Of a stretch of DNA of 64,000 nt, positions 48,016 to 64,000 are shown one piece after another (the first letter of the stretch is position 1; every line of letters starts with the position of its first letter). The stretch covers positions 6,350,997-6,414,996 of the forward strand of contig OX030964.1 of NCBI GenBank assembly GCA_943735955.1, given 5' to 3'. The stretch comes from Piscicola geometra (Eukaryota; Annelida; Clitellata; Hirudinida; Piscicolidae). Below the pieces are notes generated by a model that saw only the letters and a program-made list of their open reading frames with translations, did not search any database and was not told the DNA's origin. Both the position numbers and the translations under genes were made by a program.

Positions 48016-48769
48016 TGTCCCCACTATCAAACAAAAGGCTTCGAAGCTCTTGACTCCTCCAAGGCTTTTAACATTAATCTTTCATACGACCTACTCACTC
48101 CCAGAGATTCTCGTGCACAACGCCATCTCGTATTTAATGTAACTTGCATAATAAAAATTATACAAAGTATACAAAGGTGAATAAATATACCAAATATATA
48201 CGAAATGATACAAACTACCAAACTGTTGTTTCAGCTAGTATTTTTCTATATACTCTACAAAAAACTGAATTTTTCCATTTTCTTTGTTGCATCATTGTAT
48301 ATGAATGCATTCACTCACTCACACACACACACAAACACACACAAACATTCACATTTTGATTGTTGTTAACACCATTCCATGTATTGGAAAGCACTTGTGA
48401 AATGATAATATTATATTTTATTAAGAAATTTGAAACTTTTACGTTTTTTATGAATATTATTTGAAAGTTTCAAAGAATATTTTTTTAGCATTAATGCAGA
48501 GAAAAATACATATCATTCTTAATTATCCGATCCACTTTTCAAATTTAAATCCATGCATCTATCCATTCCTCCCACCAAAAACCTCAACCCTACCCATTTA
48601 TTCAATCCAAGCATTCACCCAGCCACCAAAAAAAAGAAAACTTAAAATAAATGAACATATTTAAACAAGCCCCCGTTAAAAGCATTCAAATTCTAATAAA
48701 TTGAATATTAATTTTGAATAGTTTTGTTTTGTCAGCTATGAGTTCAGTGCTATATAAAGCCCAGAGTCT
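48016..48769. other. Convergent intergenic region, receptor and ILEI-like 3' flanks
   Basis: AATAAA near 48151 can serve the receptor. A short CA run lies at 48314-48350. Nothing else was recognised. Confidence 0.5.
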
Positions 48770-50063
48770 TTAGTAAGGGGTGGGAGTGGTTTCGACGTCA
48801 GTGAGGTCAGTGACCTCGATGTTTCCCTTGTGATCGGCTGTAGGTTGGAGGTGGTTGGGTTAATAGGTGTTTAGGTAGGTTGTGGTTTTTAATTTTCAAA
48901 TACGATGATGTTGTGTGTAATTATTTTATATTTGTTGTATTTATTGTTAATTTGGTTTGAAGGAGTTTGTTGTGGAGTAATATAGTTGAGATATTTGAAG
49001 GTTTAGTTGAACTTATATCGTCAATACAGCACAAACAGTAAATACAAAAGATGTAAACTATAATTAATACGTAAAAATTTTTAAATCTGTCAAACTTTGT
49101 CCCAACGATCAAAGCAATTTAATTTAAAAACCACATAACCCACCACACAAACTATCTACTGTACAACAACCAACTGACACTGGATGGATATTTCAGCTAG
49201 GCTAGCCCTGCATGACTTCTCGGCTACCCAGTGTTTAGTTGCACGGAGAAGGCCGACTTTGAAGAAGAAAATGTTCTCTTTTTTCTTCAATATCTCCATC
49301 CCGAATCTGTTCAGTGCAGCTATGCCGTAACTGTGAGGAGGAAAGAGTGCTTGAATGGTTGGAAAAGGCATTGGAAGTTGATGCGTTGTGTTTGAGTGGG
49401 GAAAAGATGTGTGAGTAATTGGTGAATGGATAGTAAATGGGTTTAATTTTTTACTTTTTACAACATTTTAAAACAAGTCACACTTGCACCACCACCAAAC
49501 CCTTCACTTTTTGCTCATGTACTTCATGGTTTTGCCAACCGTGAATCCAGCGACAACTTCTCCAGGAGCCAAACGTTCTAAAAACCTTCAAATAATGTTT
49601 TATTAAAAGTAGAATCCATCAGAAATGAAAGATTTAAAAGCACTTTACACTGCACTTTCGATACTTACTCGACAAGTCTGGCTTCTTCGGCTTGCCTGCG
49701 TCCCGTCTTGAAAACTTCGACACTCTTGGCCTGGCATTTGTAAGGATCGAGCACGACGAAGTAAAAGCCAGAAGGGAGAACCCCTTGACCCGTGCCCACT
49801 ACGTCGACCCCGTTCAGTTGGATGTAACCGGGTGATCTCCTGACACAAGATTTTCTGCTCTGCAGTGTCATCAAGACATTACAGGTGGTCCTAGGTGGGG
49901 ACACTACACCTGTTAGATAATTTGGGAGAGAGGTGGAGTGGTTATGAAATGATATTTTTTTAACATTTTTTTAGAAGATAATTTATAAGTGGTAGCTACG
50001 GGAAGCATGGGAGGTTGCCAAGAAGCTGACGAGAAAAACTGCCGCAAAACTCAGAGCAGACAT
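48770..50063 (-). CDS. Secreted ILEI/FAM3-like domain protein
   Basis: Exons in transcript order: 50063-50000, 49909-49669, 49585-49508, 49330-49179, 48837-48770; all phases agree, 200 aa. MSALSFAAVFLVSFLATSHA is a good signal peptide. The body reads YIQLNGVDVVGTGQG, GFYFVVLDPYKCQAKSVEVF, an Arg/Glu helix to LVEFLERLAPGEVVAGFTVG, then NYGIAALNRFGMEIL. This follows the ILEI fold pattern (N-G-V-D-G-x-G-x-N...VLDP...VFDT...F..L..G..VL..V..D..........L..LGS) found in FAM3 cytokine-like proteins and in POMGNT1/CEMIP. At this length, with only one domain and a secretion signal, a FAM3-like secreted protein is the best guess. Sequence identity is low, so the family call is moderate. The C-terminal exon (HKGNIEVTDLTDVET) is not familiar. 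The exon 4 donor T|GTCAGT was chosen by phase. Confidence 0.6.
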
Positions 50064-50804
50064 ATTGAAGAAGGTTGCTTGCAGAGTTTCAGAATTTTGT
50101 TTTATAGGAAAATTTTAACGTACTTCATTTGCATCTCAAGATATTCTTTAAGGCGAACTATTTATCTATGAGTTATTGATTGCTTTTTAAAGTCATTTCT
50201 TTGCGTGGATAGAAGGATTCTTGGAATATCTTCTTCTTCTTCCGTATATTAATAGAAACGTAAGATTCCAGAATTGAATCTGCTTAAGTTTTTATGAAAG
50301 TTTATTTAATTTAATCTGTTGATGAATTTCTCGTTATATTAATAAAACTATTCAAATAAGTATTTTCTCAAAATGTTTTCGATAACTCACTCTCTGAAAA
50401 CAGAGTTCATACACATGATTGAGTTTGTGACATTATATTTTTAATTTCAGCATCCATCAAAGTATTTGTTCATATGAGTTCATAGCTTCTAAAGCAAACT
50501 TTTACTTAGACAAAACTTGGACATAAATCATTGATATTCTAAGAATTTTTTTTCAAAATGGTTATTAGAATTATCGATATTCGAAACTTCGTGATATTTC
50601 GTTTTGAAACAAAAGTTTTATTTAGGGGAATAAATTATTTTTTGGTTGAATTTCTAACGACTGATTTTGCAATTCATATTTTCTTCAGCAAAACATCACA
50701 TCGGGTGTTTGGCTTGACGTTCTTGAGTGTTGGTGAAGTGCATGTCAAAAGTTCTTGCGTTTCCTAATGCCCGTCGAATGCTTTGACTTTGTGAGTTTTT
50801 ATGT
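50064..50804. other. AT-rich intergenic sequence
   Basis: Upstream flank of the ILEI-like gene. An open frame at 50558-50767 has no recognisable protein and AT-rich composition like its surroundings. Confidence 0.4.
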
Positions 50805-50812
50805 GTTTGAAC
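50805..50812. repeat. Target-site duplication GTTTGAAC (left)
   Basis: Identical 8-mer directly flanks the element at 52451-52458. An 8-bp duplication is diagnostic of hAT insertion. Confidence 0.95.
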
Positions 50813-50879
50813 TAGAGGTCGGACCGGGTACCCGATCCGACCGGGTACCCGCGGGTACCTGCGGGACTCCCGCGGGAAC

Positions 50880-51040
50880 GGGAATGAAAATTAATTTCGG
50901 GACGGGAAAAGTCGGGAACCGGGAATAGGTTTTCGGGACGGGAACGGGAACGGGAATCATTATTCAAATCGGGAACGGGAAAAAACGGGAACGGGAATCA
51001 ACTTTTAAATCGGGAACGGGAATAACGGGAATACAATTTA
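50880..51040 (+). repeat. G-rich minisatellite, left end of hAT copy 1
   Basis: Repeated GGGAACGGGA / GGGACGGGAA units on the plus strand just inside the left terminus. Confidence 0.9.
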
Positions 51041-52195
51041 TTGGGATTGGATTCTTTAATAATTATACTTCAGCAAAGTATGGAAATCTCCATTTCATCG
51101 ATACTCCGTAATTAAGTAATTAAAATAAGTATTAAGTGCAATAGAAATGTATAACGAAGCCACCATTGCGTTGTCAATGTCAAAATCTCCTACATTACAT
51201 TTGAAGTTGTTATGGCGAGTCAAAATATTAGAGAGACTAGAACAAATTGGTGATGATGAAAAATTGTCAGATGAAATCAAACTGGTCAGTTATATTATTT
51301 TTATTTTATAAATTCATACTTTGAATTTGAATTATTAATTTCTAGTTGATTGCTCAGTTGATCATCTCAACAAAAGAAAAGATGCCCATTGACCTTATTC
51401 ATATGGCAGCATGTCTGTTGCATCCCACAGTTTAAAAGAATAATTTAAAAGAGTTTGGGATAAAAAAGAAATAAATACAAAGACTTTCATTAGAGAAAAT
51501 TTAATTCCATTTTGTACAGCCAGATCAAGCTGCAGTGCCATTGAGAAAAAAAACAAATGATGGTTATTTAGACCTATTATCTTAGTTTTTATAATGTAAA
51601 AATTATAATACAATTTTTATACTATCACATTATATGAATGATTTTATTTGTGAAGTTGTGGAGAATAAGAATGTTGTCAAAAAACATATTTCTAACATTA
51701 TTGTGGAATTAATAATAATGAACGAAGGAATAAATTCAGAAGAGGAGGAATTGTACAAATATTCACAATTACGTCCCAATAAAATTGAAGATTATAAAGA
51801 TGTTTAATTTATTGGAGTATAATGAAATATTTTCCAATACTACTAGAAGAAGCCAAAAATTTTTTTAGTATACCTGCAAGTTCTATTCCATGTAAACGGA
51901 ATTTGTAAACATGTTGAAATTTCAGACCCAAGATCACCTAATTTGAAAGCTGAAACTTTTGACGGTTTAACCCGTGTGAAAAGCAATAAAGACTTGATTG
52001 AATGACTTAAAAACAATGACTAACCTCAATACTTTCATTTCAATATATATTTGATATTTAAATCGTGTTTTTGTATTTTTTAAAAGAAATATTTTCTGAC
52101 TTTCAAATAATAAATGTTAAGAAATGTTAGGACTAGCAAGTTTGGGACCTGTGAAAACGGCAGCAAAAAGAAATAAATAAACAAATTTTTTGGGG

Positions 52196-52425
52196 AATGG
52201 GTCGGGACCGGGTCAAAAAGTTTCAAGAAAGGGTCGGGACCGGGAATCGAGTTGCGGGAACGGGACGGGACGGGAATTAAAATTCTGATGGTCCATCGGG
52301 AACGGGACGGGACGGGAAAAGAAATTTCGGGATCGGGACGGGACGGGAATCAAAATTCTGATGGCCCATCGGGAACGGGACGGGACGGGAAAAACAATTT
52401 CGGGAACGGGACGGGACCGGGAATG
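52196..52425 (+). repeat. G-rich minisatellite, right end of hAT copy 1
   Basis: Repeated GGGAACGGGACGGGACGGGA plus ~25-bp spacers such as CAAAATTCTGATGGCCCATC. The G-rich strand is the same (plus) strand as at the left end. Confidence 0.9.
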
Positions 52426-52450
52426 AAAAATCGCCCAAGTCCGACCTCTA

Positions 52451-52458
52451 GTTTGAAC
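52451..52458. repeat. Target-site duplication GTTTGAAC (right)
   Basis: Second copy of the 8-mer found at 50805-50812, immediately after the terminal CTCTA. Confidence 0.95.
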
Positions 52459-52970
52459 TAGGGACTGATTGTTTGTTGAATACATTTAAAAAAGATTTTT
52501 ATGCTTTCATAAACTTAAGATGCAACTATTAAATGTCAAATAATATCTGAAAGTTATTAATTCATACTTTGGTTTGATATGGTAAAAGATAGTGTGTCTG
52601 AATTTGTTTGGGCCAGAATTTAGCTTAGCATCCATGAGATTAAAAAAACTCTTATTCATCTTTAAAGAATTTATTAATTATTGTTTTTGAATTTTAGATA
52701 AATAATTTTTAAGGGTTTTTTCAAAAGTATAAAATTATGAAAAACTAATCAATGAAAAAAGTGCAGAAACCTATATTTGATTGATTTTCAGTAAAAACAA
52801 AAAATTTAAAACATAATTTTTTCAATAATAATAATACAAATTATATAAATTTTATATAATTTTTAGTATTTTTTAAAAATGTTATTTCTAACTCTAATCA
52901 ACTTTTAACAAACATTGTTAAAAAAAACTTACGTGATCAAAATTCCTATTTGCTCAAATTTATTTTTAGT
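52459..52970. other. AT-rich intergenic sequence before AIRIM-like gene
   Basis: No exon recognised on either strand. The promoter of the following gene is expected here. Confidence 0.4.
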
Positions 52971-54012
52971 ATGATAGATAAAGATGAAAATTACATTTTA
53001 AAATTAGTTAGAAAAAAATTACAACAGTTGACTAAATTGTGCGAAGAATGGCAAACTTTGCACGCAAAATTCGATTTACAAATAAAATCACTCTCCAACC
53101 ACACATCTCAATATAATATTTGTAGGTCTAACAAAATTTTAGATAAAGGTGTTTCAAAGAAGAGTTTAGATCATGCAGAACTCAAAAAAAAAATGTCCCA
53201 AGAGTACATAGTGTTGATTCAAGAAAACATCTCATCATTACAAGACCACATGTAAAACTATTCTCTTCAAGCCATTAGTCATTTAATTATTTTTAAAAAT
53301 TCCATTAAATTTTTTACATTTACTTTGTTATCATTCCACAGATCCCACTATGAAAAAATAATTTCCAGCATGAAGCAAGTTCTCCTGGAACTGACCAATG
53401 CAGCCAACACATGTCTCAGCAACTCCAGCACTCCACTCAATCTCACATCAGGATCACCTTCCATTTCCAGTCTTTTCGAAATCATCATCACTGCCATTTC
53501 TTTTCATGAGGAACAGTGAGTTTTGCTCTCTATTAATACAAACACCACTATAAGCATATAAAATAAAAAATTTAAATTTCAATGAGTAGTAAAAAAAATT
53601 TAAATAATTTTTTTTTAAATATTATATAATGGATTTTTATATTCAACTTTTGTTTCAATAAAATTAAATATTTTCAATTCTTTAAACAGCTAGTTAAACA
53701 TTTCAGATTGGACTGCAAGAGGGGGTACTTGGAGTTTTATGACTTCACAGATGAGAGCATGAGTGTCATGGAGAATGGTTGTGTTGACATACATTATGAT
53801 CTGATGGGTGGGTTTTGGGTGGAGGGAGGGTGAGGTTTATCTTCTTCTGACAAAACTACGTTTAATGCTAATTCTACTACTACTACTACTACCACTACTA
53901 CTACTACTACTACTAATAATAATAATAATTTGAAGTTCTTTTAAATAATTTTAATTTTCCATTTTTTCCAGATGTCCATTTATGCTTAGAGGCGTTTAGT
54001 TGTATTGACTAA
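52971..54012 (+). CDS. AIRIM: AIRIM (C1orf109)-like ribosome maturation factor
   Basis: Exons 52971-53251, 53342-53515, 53707-53807, 53972-54012; all phases agree, 198 aa (human C1orf109 is ~203). The protein is all-helical: an N-terminal coiled segment (LQQLTKLCEEWQTLHAKF), a Lys-rich middle, ISHYEKIISSMKQVLLEL, then FEIIITAISFHEEQLDCKRG, resembling the WLQDIERHYRKSYLKRKYLL part of C1orf109, and a C-terminal DVHLCLEAFSCID that parallels its DLVQDILLNVSFFLEE end. AIRIM works with the AFG2 ATPases in releasing a factor from pre-60S ribosomes. Similarity is visible mainly in the second half and is modest, so the family call is tentative; the exon structure is firm. Confidence 0.6.
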
Positions 54013-54263
54013 CGTAATTTCTTCATTCTCAACATTTTACTGCTTGAAAATTTAATTTTTCTTAAAATTGCTTTTAAAAAACGTCACAAAAAATAAAAAT
54101 TGTAAACAAAAAAATGGTTGTTTCTTTCATCTTAAGTCTTAAGATGTAAGACTTAAGAAGTTCAAAAACTTAATAAAATTCGCATTTTGCTGAATATAAT
54201 AATCTTCAGAAATTTTTTCCTCAAACCCGAAATTTTTTTATTTTTCCTTTTAACATCAAGAAA

Positions 54264-55425
54264 ATGAATCTCACAATGCCGATACTGTTATTAACCTGCA
54301 TACCAGTTCTCCTCTACGAATATCTGCTCACCCTTGATGGAACGTTCATCCGTTCCGACCTAGGCACCCTCTTGCTCCAGTTCTTGCCGGAGTTGTGGAA
54401 CTTTTGTGTGATCACTTTGCTTCTATTCGGGGAACGTAAATTTGAATCTGGACAACTTGACCGGATATTTTGCGTTTGGCTCGCTATGTTTTTTTCGTTG
54501 AGCGGAGAAGCGCTCAAAGAGTCCGGTCATGAGTCGAATCTCTCAGTGATCTTCCTTTTGAGCCTCTCCCAAATCATCTACTGCCAAGCCATTCGCTCCA
54601 CCCACACCCACCAACTCTTCTCTGTTCACTTGTCTTCGTTCTATAACTTCATCGATAAGGGAATAGGTATGACAGAGTGGTTGTTTGGTGTTTTTTCTAT
54701 GTCATTAAATTTGCTTTTTCAGTTTTGAGCTCTAATATCAAGTCTACACCTGGGGAATGATTTTTAAATATTTATCTTTTACCCATCTCAAAACTTAAAA
54801 ATTGACAATTTCTACACAGCTCCCTTGATAGAAAGAGGAACTGCATTAATGACCAAACGTTTTTCACTGGCGGCAGTTTTATGCAGTCTCTTGTCTTGGT
54901 ACGCATCCAACTACGACCCCATCTTGACTCAGAGCATCGCACAAGTCTCATGGATTTTCCTGCTTTTTGCATGGCTCATTGCTATCAAGTCAGAGAAAGT
55001 CAACATTTCTGTGACGGGTTTGCTACAATGTTTTCGTGATTATGATTTGCTTTAAATTTAAAAAAAGAATGTTAGTTCTATAAAAACGCAAGGGATGATT
55101 AAGGGATTTAGAGATCATTTTTTAATGTTGGCTTATAATTGTGAATAAATTTTATCTCAATCTTTTTAATTTGAAAAATAATAAATTATTTTGTCTCAAA
55201 AACGTTAAAGATCTTGAAGAGGAATACACGCCAAGGCAGCTTGAAACAAAAGCCAAGCAGAAGTTTTTCCTGTTTTGGGGCTGCTTCTGGAAATCTCTTC
55301 ACCTCGCATCGACTCTCCTTCACGACAACGAGTATTCCGTTATCAACCCTTCCTTCAGCACTTGCTTCCGACTAGCATCTCTCTATATCAGTGATTACAT
55401 GCTGATGGTAGGGTTAGCTTACTGA
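54264..55425 (+). CDS. TMEM86: TMEM86/YhhN-like multi-pass membrane protein
   Basis: Exons 54264-54666, 54820-55017, 55211-55425; in frame, 271 aa. About eight hydrophobic helices are visible. VWLAMFFSLSGEALKESGHE followed by IFLLSLSQIIYCQAI aligns with the FSxxGDxxL...F...H..Y..A segment of TMEM86/YhhN lysoplasmalogenases. FWGCFWKSLHLASTLLHDN aligns with the FxxSDxxLA segment, and CFRLASLYISDYMLMVGLAY with the tYY.aQ.L terminal helix. Family members hydrolyse the vinyl-ether bond of lysoplasmalogens in the ER or plasma membrane. Both acidic family positions look changed here (GD to GE; SD to SL), so activity is doubtful. The gene begins 251 bp after the AIRIM-like stop on the same strand. 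Confidence 0.6.
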
Positions 55426-56436
55426 TTGTGGCTTGGTGAAGTGATAGCTGTTTTTTTAACTGTGATTGAGGTCTGCAAGTTTCAGTAAGAGAGTGGTTTG
55501 GTGGTAGTGTTTTGGAGGTTGTAGTGCCTTGATGAAATTGAATCAGCAGGCGAAGTTCATTAAAAAAATGCAATGAAAACGTTGTTTCTTGTATTTGCAA
55601 AATATTACAATTTAACATGTTCGATCATGCATTAAAAATAATTTACCATTTTATACATCCCATCAATCCATCTCGCTAATCCACGCTATCACAAATGAAT
55701 CAGTTTCACATTCATTTTCAGCGCAAACCCAATGATTGATGTAAAAATGGAAATTAGAATTAGGGCGTTAAATTTTTTTTATAAACTTTCGGTCATTTGA
55801 AATAATGAGTCTGGTTAATTTAAACAATTACTTTTTTACAATTTTCTATTTATTACTGCATATATACACAAGTCACATTAAAATAATTTCGTTTTACACT
55901 TCAGTAGTGTGGCGTGCCCCTAATCAAAATAAAGCCCCCCCCCCTCAAATAAGGACCATAAAACATGGACTGGTCCTTGTAAGCTTGAAGACTCCATTAA
56001 AGAAACATTAAACAAAAGCTTTCCTGGAAAACCTAGTAAATCCAAACGTCTCAAACAAAAATGTCATGATGATGATGAAGTTGAGGTCTTTATAATAAAT
56101 CCTTATCCATTCTGCTTATCCACACACAACAAGACTTAATTGAACCCCTTCCATCAATAGGTTATCCTTAATTCATCAAGTAAAACTTTGAAAACTTTTA
56201 TTGCTCATCATCTCGTCTATTCTTCTCGACCACTTATTAGTTTAATTTTTCTAGAGCCTAAAGCCTGGAAGATCCCCAACCACCGTTCAAATTGATATAT
56301 TCAAAGCAACCGATCCTGTTTTTCTTTTCTCCAGAAACCTTCTATTCAACCATTCATCTTCAACCATCCACTTTCAACCACCCACCTTTCACCCACTCGG
56401 TCCCTATAAACCCACCAGAACCAGGACAACACACCC
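55426..56436. other. Convergent intergenic region, TMEM86-like and GATA 3' flanks
   Basis: AT-rich with an AATAAA at ~55929 and a C9 run. No exon recognised. Confidence 0.5.
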
Positions 56437-61748
<5,312 letters not shown>

Positions 61749-62260
61749 CTGTGGGGAGATTGCTTGAAGTTCAATGGCGAAACAAGATTTATATATTATC
61801 AATTGAAATATTCACTTATTCAGTTTATAAAAAAAAATGAAATGAAAAAAAAATTAATAAATGTCTGTGAATGCTTCATTTTTTTAAACTTTAATACATT
61901 TTTTTGGGCAGTTTAAAACTTTCTTTTACGACTGCTGACACTTTTTATTGATTAATCTTGGATACTCCAGCGCTGACAAAAAGCCTATGAAAGACAAGGA
62001 TGATAATCTCAACAATGCTAAGCTCAAACCAAAATTTTAATGGAAGAAATTAAAATATTGAATCAAATTCGAAAATGATAATAATAATTTTGTATAAAAA
62101 ATATATTATTAATAATAACACGAAGATATTAAAATGAATAATTTGATTATTAAGAAATGAAACAAAATGAATAAAAAGAAGCAATAAAAGATAAAATACG
62201 ACACTCAAGGCAGCAACTACAGATGTCTCCATCCCTCTGCGAGTGTGCACATGCGCACAC
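61749..62260. other. GATA 5' flank, AT-rich
   Basis: The missing first GATA exon could lie here or beyond the hAT copy. No convincing exon was read on the minus strand. Confidence 0.4.
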
Positions 62261-62261
62261 A

Positions 62262-62420
62262 TACGCACGCACACACACACACATACAAAGACACAAACAC
62301 ACACACACACATACAAAGACACAAACACACACACACACATACAAAGACACAAACACACACACACATACAAAGACACAAACACACACACACACATACAAAG
62401 GCACAAACACACACACACAC
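62262..62420 (+). repeat. CA-rich tandem repeat (CACACATACAAAGACACAAA unit)
   Basis: About six copies of a 24-27 bp unit made of a CA run plus ATACAAAGACACAAA. It directly borders hAT copy 2, and its last eight bases (ACACACAC) are the presumed target duplication. Confidence 0.9.
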
Positions 62421-64000
62421 TAGAGGTCGGACATGGACGATTTTTCATTCCCGGTCCCGTCCCGTTCCCGAAATTTGTTTTCCCGTCCCGTCCCGTTCCC
62501 GATGGGACATCAGAATTTTGATTCCCGTCCCGTCCCGTTCCCGAAATTTGTTTTCCCGTCCCGTCCCGTTCCCGATGGGACATCAGAATTTTGATTCCCG
62601 TCCCGTCCCGTTCCCGCAACTCGATTCTCGGTCCCGACCCGTTCCCGAAACTTTTTTGTTTTTTTATTCATTTTCGCTGCCGTTTTCACTGGTCCCAAAC
62701 TTGTTAGTTCTAACATTTCTTAAAATGTATTATTTGAAAGTCAGAGAATATTTCTTTTAATAAAATAAAAAAATCACGATTTAAATTTCAAATATTTATT
62801 GAAATGAAAGTATTGAAGTTAGTTATCGTTTTTGAGTAATTTAATCAAGTCTTTGTTGCTTTTCACACGGGTTAAACCGTTAAGAGTTTCAGCTTTGAAA
62901 TGAGATGATTTTGGGTCTGAAGTTAAACGACCACATATAGAAAAATTCCGTTCACAGGGAATATAACTTGCAGATATACTAAAAAAAACTTTGGCTACTT
63001 CTTGTAGTATTTGAAAATTTCACATTTTACTCAAATAAAATAAATCATCTTTATAATCTTCAATTTTGTTGGGAGGTAATTATTTGTACAATTCATCCTC
63101 TTCTGAACTTTTTTCTTCGTTCATTATTATTAATTCTTCAATAATGTTATAAATATGTTTTTTGACAAAATTCTTATTCTCCATAACTGCAAATATAAAA
63201 TCATTTGTATAATTTGATAGTATAATAATTTTATTATAATTTTTACGTTATAAAAACAAACATAATAGGTCTAAATAACCATCATTTGTTTTTTTTTCAA
63301 CGGCACTGCAGCTTGGTCTGGCTGTACAAAATAGAATTAAATTTTCTCTAATGAAAGTCTTGGTATTTATTTCTTTTCTATCGCAAACTTTTTCCTATTA
63401 TTCTTTCATACTGGGGATGCAACAGACATGCTGCCTGAATAGGATCAATGGCATCTTTTCTTTTGTCGAAATGATCAACAGAGCAATTATTTGGAAATTA
63501 ATCATTCAAATTCAAAGTTTTAATTTATAAAATTGAAATAATATAACTGACCATTTTGATTTCATCTGACAAGTTTTCATCGTCACCCAGTTGTTCTAAT
63601 TTCCCTAATATTTGGACTCACCATTACAACTTCAAATGTAGTGTTGGAGATTTTGACATTGACAACGCAATGGTGGCTTCGTTATACATTTATATTGCAT
63701 TTAATACTTATTTTAAGTACGGAGTATCGATGAGATAAAGATTTCCATACTTAGAAGTTTGCTGAAAAATCATCGTTAAAGAATCCAATCCCAATAACTG
63801 TTATTCCCGTTTTTCCCGTTCCCGATTTAAAAGTTGATTCCCGTTCCCGATTTGAATGTTGATTCCCGTTCCCGTTCCCGTCCCGAAAACTTATTCCCGG
63901 TTCCCGACTTTTCCCGTCCCGAAATTAATTTTCATTCCCGTTCCCGCGGGAGTCCCGCGGGTACCCGCGGGTACCTGGTCAGATCGGGTACCCGGTCCGA
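62421..64000 (-). mobile_element. hAT-family DNA transposon relic, copy 2 (runs off the window)
   Basis: Starts TAGAGGTCGGAC, the same terminus as copy 1, and continues as the reverse complement of copy 1: C-rich minisatellites at 62440-62640 and 63800-63960. Minus-strand remnants include FFSISASYIPCERNFSICG near 62950 (hAT dimerisation motif, with the canonical ERxFSxxG kept better than in copy 1) and the region matching the copy 1 MYNEATIALSMS peptide near 63690. The window ends at GGTCCGA, apparently about six bases before the terminal CCTCTA. Confidence 0.92.

Larger units (their letters stand above)
50813..52450 (+). mobile_element. hAT-family DNA transposon relic, copy 1
   Basis: Begins TAGAGGTCGGAC and ends GTCCGACCTCTA, a perfect 12-bp terminal inverted repeat starting TAGAG, flanked by an 8-bp duplication. 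About 1.64 kb. Internal plus-strand remnants: MYNEATIALSMSKSPTL from 51147, IDLIHMAACLLHPTV near 51390, and at 51810-51905 YWSIMKYFPILLEEAK with FSIPASSIPCKRN, the hAT C-terminal dimerisation motif. The frames are broken by stops and the catalytic core is mostly missing, so it is a non-autonomous remnant. Both ends carry G-rich minisatellites. Confidence 0.93.

Noticed and set aside
50558..50767. 69-residue open frame upstream of hAT copy 1
   Set aside because: AT-rich composition identical to its flanks, no recognisable domain or splice context.
51095..51280. Minus-strand frame MISSDNFSSSP and its plus-strand mirror at 63556-63738
   Set aside because: Antisense of the hAT remnant peptide MYNEATIALSMS; the sense frame carries the transposase similarity.

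Overview
The window is animal nuclear DNA. Genes are split by many short GT-AG introns, proteins are standard metazoan families, and simple-sequence repeats are extremely abundant (TG/CA, GGAT/ATCC, AGT/ACT, GAT/ATC, TA). A two-finger GATA1/2/3-type factor, a serotonin 5-HT2-like receptor and a ciliary adenylate kinase 7 point to a bilaterian invertebrate with motile cilia. A spiralian such as an annelid would fit, but that is inference only. No prokaryotic, CRISPR, rRNA or complete tRNA signal was seen.

Thirteen protein genes were reconstructed exon by exon from reading frame, splice-site phase and remembered family sequence. In order: TTC39-like (+, 762-7181), Lunapark (-, 8055-11468), adenylate kinase 7 (+, 11787-19565), RNA polymerase II subunit RPB11 (+, 19684-20597), a tandem ricin-B-type beta-trefoil lectin (-, 21010-24573), UBL7 (+, 25101-27852), MGAT1/GnT-I (-, 30049-34752), ARL3 (+, 35096-38403), a 5-HT2-like GPCR (+, 41198-48015), a secreted ILEI/FAM3-like protein (-, 48770-50063), an AIRIM/C1orf109-like protein (+, 52971-54012), a TMEM86/YhhN-like membrane protein (+, 54264-55425) and a GATA factor (-, 56437 to at least 61748). 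Most chains close in frame at family-typical length. Three contain one unresolved phase mismatch: TTC39 exon 2, Lunapark exon 1/2 and lectin exon 5/6.

The layout is compact. Lunapark/AK7, lectin/UBL7 and MGAT1/ARL3 are head-to-head pairs whose start codons lie about 320-530 bp apart and probably share bidirectional promoters. AK7 and RPB11 lie tail-to-head with only 118 bp between stop and start. The genes do not form one pathway. AK7 and ARL3 are both cilium-related; MGAT1 and Lunapark act in Golgi and ER; RPB11 and GATA act in transcription.

Two hAT-family DNA transposon relics sit in opposite orientation: a whole one at 50813-52450 with a perfect 8-bp target duplication, and one at 62421 that runs off the window end. 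Both carry G-rich minisatellites at both ends.

The most interesting general feature is that many introns begin with G/T-rich simple sequence and end with the complementary C/A-rich simple sequence, so the two splice sites could be held together by an RNA stem. The GATA intron at 56953-58667, with (UG)n then (CA)n in the transcript, is the clearest case.
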